Below, one piece after another: positions 60,708-64,000 of a stretch of 64,000 bases of DNA (position 1 is the first letter of the stretch; every line of letters starts with the position of its first letter). The notes under the pieces are model-generated. The model was not told the origin of the DNA. It ran no database searches and saw only the letters and a program-made list of their open reading frames with translations. The position numbers and the translations under genes were made by a program. Source of the stretch: Planctomycetota bacterium. Lineage in GTDB: Bacteria; Planctomycetota; UBA11346. Where the stretch lies: positions 62,001 to 126,000 of the forward strand of contig JADGDD010000003.1 of the NCBI GenBank assembly GCA_016745075.1. Reading direction: 5' to 3'.

Positions 60708-61662
60708 CACTAAAGAAAAATCTCGTTTTTGCTATTTGCAGAAACGGGCGCAGTGGTACCTGCTTGCTGTTGCTTGCGTGTCGGTGCTAATTTATTTGGC
60801 CCCTTTTGCGGCACGCCAGTATTGGTTCTGTGATGTCCTATCGCATTTTATCGTACAAATGTGTGTGGGCAGTGTCGTAATGTGTGCAATCTGTCTTGCC
60901 CTACGTCTCTATAAACATGCCATTGCTCATACAGTCTTGGCCTGCTTATTTGCTATTCAGCTGTTGCCGTTGTGGTTTGGCGGCTCAGAGCAAACAGATA
61001 CATCACCACTGCTAACAATAAGCATGCATAATGTATTAACGACAAATACACAGTATGAAGATATACGAACGGAAACAGTAACAGACATCGCGCTTTTTCT
61101 TGAAGTAGATAAAACATGGGTGGCAGAACTACAGGAATTAAAGAAAGACTATCCATACTCTATTGAACACCCTCGTTCCGATAATTTTGGAATGGCTTTA
61201 TACAGCCGTTTGCCTGTGCTTACCCATAGCATTGAATATTTTTCTACAGATCATGTGCCTACGATTGTGTGTACAGTGCAAACGGCAGAGGCAGTGGTCA
61301 CTATCATAGGTGTTCATCCTGTCCCACCTGTAGGGCAAGATGGTTTACGCAATCGTAATCATTATTTAGAAAACCTCGCAATATATGTGCAGGGTTGCTC
61401 CTCACCAACTATTGTGCTTGGAGACTTTAATACCACTATTTGGTCACCATGTTTCACGGATTTTGTAGAAGCGACGCTGTTACACAATTCAGCAACAGGC
61501 CATGGCTGGGGCCCAACATGGAAGGCCGATTATTGGCCACTTGCAATACCTATTGATCATATTGTGTGTTCTCAAGATCTATCCGTGCAAAATTTTTCCA
61601 TCGGTGAAACACATGGGTCAGACCATAATCAACTGCACGCTGAATTGCAGCTTATTCAATAA
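60691..61662 (+). CDS. Membrane-anchored EEP-family (endonuclease/exonuclease/phosphatase) protein
   Basis: The 323-residue protein has three hydrophobic segments in the first 100 residues (LAVACVSVLIYLAPF; FIVQMCVGSVVMCAICLAL; VLACLFAIQLLPLWF). A periplasmic EEP domain follows: ISMHNVLTTN, LEVDKTWVAEL, IIGVHPVPP, VLGDFNTTIWS, PIDHIVCS and GSDHNQL. The catalytic D, N, D and H are present, so it should be active on a phosphodiester or phosphate ester. Similar proteins (YafD-like) occur in many bacteria. It overlaps the RapA-like gene, suggesting one transcript. Confidence 0.88.
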   Translation: MSLSPNTKEKSRFCYLQKRAQWYLLAVACVSVLIYLAPFAARQYWFCDVLSHFIVQMCVGSVVMCAICLALRLYKHAIAHTVLACLFAIQLLPLWFGGSEQTDTSPLLTISMHNVLTTNTQYEDIRTETVTDIALFLEVDKTWVAELQELKKDYPYSIEHPRSDNFGMALYSRLPVLTHSIEYFSTDHVPTIVCTVQTAEAVVTIIGVHPVPPVGQDGLRNRNHYLENLAIYVQGCSSPTIVLGDFNTTIWSPCFTDFVEATLLHNSATGHGWGPTWKADYWPLAIPIDHIVCSQDLSVQNFSIGETHGSDHNQLHAELQLIQ

Positions 61663-61669
61663 GTCGCCG

Positions 61670-62077
61670 TTAATCTTCTGCCCAAGCTGGCATGGCTTTG
61701 ATGTAATGTTCTGCTCTTTGTAATGCTTGGGCAGGGGTAACGTTTTTTTGCCAATATTCAAACCAACTTGCAATTTCTTTAATCGCATCTTCGCGTGATT
61801 TAAGTGTTCCGTCTGAATAGGTGCAGTGTTTGCAGTAGCGGTGGCTCGGATTATCTGAAATGCCAGGATCGTTAAGGTTTCCTGCGCATGATGGACAATA
61901 GTTAGGGGTGGTTATGTTTTTTTTGGGCTTGAAGAGATTACAGTTAGCGGCAGAGGAAACTTTGTGTCCCATGCAGTCACCTTTGTCGAGGATGGTACTG
62001 TCTTGGGTAAAATGTGTGCAATTCCAGCATTGTCTGCCGTCTGGTCCGTGTTCCATATAGTGTATGTCGTTGCTCAT
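61670..62077 (-). CDS. Zinc-ribbon protein (zf-ribbon_3-like)
   Basis: The 135-residue protein has an N-terminal Cys set (CWNCTHF...CMGH...NCNLF). A C-terminal ribbon follows (YCPSCAGNLND...SHRYCKHCTYSDGTL) with the family tail WFEYWQKNVTPAQALQRAEHYIKAMPAW. The C-terminal pattern matches the putative zinc-ribbon family PF12674, whose function is unknown. It is coupled by ATGA to the ankyrin gene. Confidence 0.82.
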   Translation of the reverse strand: MSNDIHYMEHGPDGRQCWNCTHFTQDSTILDKGDCMGHKVSSAANCNLFKPKKNITTPNYCPSCAGNLNDPGISDNPSHRYCKHCTYSDGTLKSREDAIKEIASWFEYWQKNVTPAQALQRAEHYIKAMPAWAED

Positions 62078-63495
62078 GGTAGAATTTCTCCATTTAATAA
62101 GGCTGATTTTATAACGGTAACAGTATGAGGTTGATGAGATTGTTCGGCAAGTTCAAGTAAAGAGGTGCCCCATGCCTTATTGCTCTGTATCAGCGAAGGG
62201 TATTGCTGTAATAATGCACGAACATCTTCGTAATCACCAGCCAGCACCGCTTCAGCAATATTGTAATGTTCGTAATCTGGAGGTGTTTGAGGAGTGCTGT
62301 GAGAGGCACCAGCTTTGAGAAGCGCATTAATAATATTTTGATTCCCACTATTTTCTGCACCACGTAAAGGAGACCAGCCCCAAGCATTTTTTTGATTAGG
62401 GTCATAGCCAGCATCTAATAATTGTTGAATGTCATCGGTGCGGTTTTGTTCGATTGCCATGTGCATATGGGAATGACTATTCCAAGAATCCATGCGATTA
62501 ATATCAGCACCATGATCTAATAACCAATGAAAGAGCATACGGTTATTAAGGAATGTTATAGAGAGTAAATGTTGACGACAGGTGTCGAAACTATTTGGAT
62601 CAAATCCACTTAGAATATAATTTTGCACGCGAGATGTATCACCATGGGCAGCAGCATAGAAGCAATCACTAATGTGTGAGCTATAAGCACCATGTTTTTC
62701 TAGTAATTGTATAATGGGTTTGTGTTGATGGAAACGAGCGGCAGTCAATGGATACCATGCGGTTGTTTCAAAAAAAGCATCAGTACGGGCATTATATTTG
62801 AGAAGTAAGGTACATAATTTAATCATTCCCTTTTTGCTGGCCTCGTAAAGAGGCGGGCCAAAAGGAATATGAGCTTCTTCGTAGACTCGGCTTAGGGAAG
62901 GATCTTGGTGGATCAACGCACAGGCAGAAGCCTCGTTTTCTGAGCGAATATATGTGATGAGAAGCTGTGCTTGCTTGTGGCGTTTTTTAATAGTTTTTTC
63001 TAGATCATAAAAGTGTAGTGCTTGCGCATCGGAGATGTAGTCTTTGGCGTAGACATGAATATAGGCACCTTGCTGAACAAGGGTTGTTGCCATTTTTTCT
63101 CGAGAATAACAAAGGGCGTGTTTGAGAAGAGAGTTGTCTGGATAAGGGTGCGGATCATTAGATCGATTCATTGCACACATATTTGCATGTAAAGAACTTT
63201 GGAAAAGATCTGTATCGTTATCTTCTATGGCTGTATAGAGTTGTTCGACGAGGACTTTCCCCTGTTGTGTTTGATGTATGTGGGCAAGTAGGTGAGCCCA
63301 ACTATTACAATGAAGCTCTCTCGCTATAATGAGCTGAGCTTGGCCAAGTTTAAGTTTTGTATTTTCGGAAAATTCTGGCGCAAAAGATTGCACGCGGTGT
63401 TCTGCAAGTGGATGGCACAGGGAAAAATAGCGCTGCAAATCTTTTGCGCGCTTCTTGAGTTGTTGGGTATTGGGTGCGTTTGGTATCGTAGCCAT
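62074..63495 (-). CDS. Ankyrin-repeat protein
   Basis: The 473-residue protein has an N-terminal LKKRAKDLQRYF...AQLIIARELHCNSWAHLLAHI segment that recurs in bacterial ankyrin proteins. About eight ankyrin-like repeats follow (ICTLLLKYNARTDAFF; LFHWLLDHGADINRMD; IQQLLDAGYDPNQKNAWGWSPLRGAENSGN; LLKAGASHS). No signal peptide or membrane span is seen, so it is probably cytoplasmic and acts in protein contacts. The partner is unknown; the coupled zinc-ribbon protein is one candidate. Confidence 0.88.
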   Translation of the reverse strand: MATIPNAPNTQQLKKRAKDLQRYFSLCHPLAEHRVQSFAPEFSENTKLKLGQAQLIIARELHCNSWAHLLAHIHQTQQGKVLVEQLYTAIEDNDTDLFQSSLHANMCAMNRSNDPHPYPDNSLLKHALCYSREKMATTLVQQGAYIHVYAKDYISDAQALHFYDLEKTIKKRHKQAQLLITYIRSENEASACALIHQDPSLSRVYEEAHIPFGPPLYEASKKGMIKLCTLLLKYNARTDAFFETTAWYPLTAARFHQHKPIIQLLEKHGAYSSHISDCFYAAAHGDTSRVQNYILSGFDPNSFDTCRQHLLSITFLNNRMLFHWLLDHGADINRMDSWNSHSHMHMAIEQNRTDDIQQLLDAGYDPNQKNAWGWSPLRGAENSGNQNIINALLKAGASHSTPQTPPDYEHYNIAEAVLAGDYEDVRALLQQYPSLIQSNKAWGTSLLELAEQSHQPHTVTVIKSALLNGEILP

Positions 63496-64000
63496 GAGAA
63501 GCCTCCTAGCTTGGCCGTATATCTTTACGGTCAGCGGTTACAGAGGCGAATAGGCTCGGCCTTTTCTGGAACATCCAGCAGCTAGTCGCGAATAGCAGTG
63601 TGTATGTATAGATAATTTTTTCATTTGAGTCAAGTATGTAGATGTTATCGATTGGACATTACGCTTACTGTATAGTGAGTTTGTCATCATATCAGAGGGT
63701 CGTTCTCTGTATTTCTTGATGAGATAAAAATGAAAATATTCTAGCGCATATTTGATTGTGGGTAGAGAAGTATATGAGAACTCATTTTGGATACAACATA
63801 AAGACCGAGAGGGTGCGGTGTGGTATTGTCTTGTACGAACCGAAGATCGATTTGAAGAATATGTTAACGAATCGTTAAGGCGTTACTTTGACTTGAAGGA
63901 GACAGGGTCGTCATGGAATACGGACTAGAGTGGTAGAGTAAAATCTTGTTTGGTCGGAAGCGAGAAAGGGCAGAACCGTATTTGTTGAGGTATGGTTCAT
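63496..64000. other. Mostly non-coding right end
   Basis: No gene of standard size is seen. The part nearest the ankyrin start should contain its promoter. A short ORF at 63758-63928 is listed separately. A 15-bp palindrome, TTAACGA-A-TCGTTAA, lies at 63864-63878. No tRNA-like cloverleaf, repeat array or terminator was recognised. Confidence 0.5.
63758..63928 (+). CDS. Possible 56-residue ORF, too short for the track
   Basis: From a GTG at 63758 (or TTG at 63752) the frame reads GREVYENSFWIQHKDREGAV and then WYCLVRTEDRFEEYVNESLR, ending at TAG 63926. The composition looks protein-like (charged, aromatic, balanced), but no Shine-Dalgarno precedes it and it lies in an otherwise empty region. 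It may be a decayed fragment, a small real gene, or chance. Confidence 0.25.
   Translation: MGREVYENSFWIQHKDREGAVWYCLVRTEDRFEEYVNESLRRYFDLKETGSSWNTD

Overview
The window comes from a Gram-negative, anaerobically respiring bacterium of moderate to low GC. Multiheme cytochromes, a System II (ResB/CcsA) haem-ligation operon, an outer-membrane porin, a very large secreted Calx-beta/FG-GAP protein, an FHA-kinase-like membrane protein and a GlnRS together suggest a member of the PVC group (Planctomycetota, Lentisphaerota or relatives). That assignment is an inference from gene content only. No rRNA, tRNA, CRISPR array or prophage was seen.

Layout. 1-11.9 kb: the 3' part of a giant secreted protein gene, open through the left edge, followed by a small lipoprotein gene and a terminator. 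12.3-20.1 kb: a nitrogen-oxide respiration block. It has a membrane tetrahaem cytochrome, a Tat-type 4x[4Fe-4S] protein, an NrfD-type quinol-dehydrogenase subunit and an octahaem HAO-family cytochrome, then napD, napA and a tetrahaem NapB-like gene. The likely pathway is nitrate to nitrite (NapA) and then nitrite to ammonium or a related step (HAO-family protein), with electrons from one NrfCD-type module because no napC, napG or napH is present. 20.2-22.5 kb: a DUF2492/YecH-like gene, an unknown gene and a porin. 22.5-25.0 kb: a methyltransferase and two radical-SAM genes. 25.1-28.9 kb: a four-gene cytochrome c maturation operon (CcsA, ResB and two small membrane-anchored proteins) that would serve the multihaem proteins. 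29-46.5 kb: mostly housekeeping genes (protoporphyrinogen oxidase, glnS, glgP, pdxA, recA, argJ, sppA, a PolB-type exonuclease, a CNNM/CBS protein, a NUDIX hydrolase), plus a RAYT-type transposase and a predicted FHA pseudokinase.

46.7-57.3 kb is the most unusual part. Nine minus-strand genes are packed mostly with 4-nt ATGA overlaps: two B12-type radical-SAM proteins, two GNAT-like proteins, a GH3-family acyl-adenylating enzyme, an AurF-like diiron N-oxygenase with all seven expected ligands, a left-handed beta-helix acyltransferase-like protein, a three-His-box membrane desaturase/hydroxylase and a PAP2 phosphatase. A Rieske oxygenase gene and its SnoaL-like partner converge on the operon and overlap its last gene by 106 nt. 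There is no PKS, NRPS, carrier protein, transporter or regulator, so this reads as a non-canonical biosynthetic locus, possibly for a nitrogen-oxidised lipid or acyl amide. It is the best candidate here for an undescribed system.

57.3-63.5 kb: a RapA-like SNF2 ATPase overlapping an EEP-family membrane protein, then a zinc-ribbon protein coupled to an ankyrin-repeat protein. The last 0.5 kb is mostly non-coding, with one possible very short ORF.
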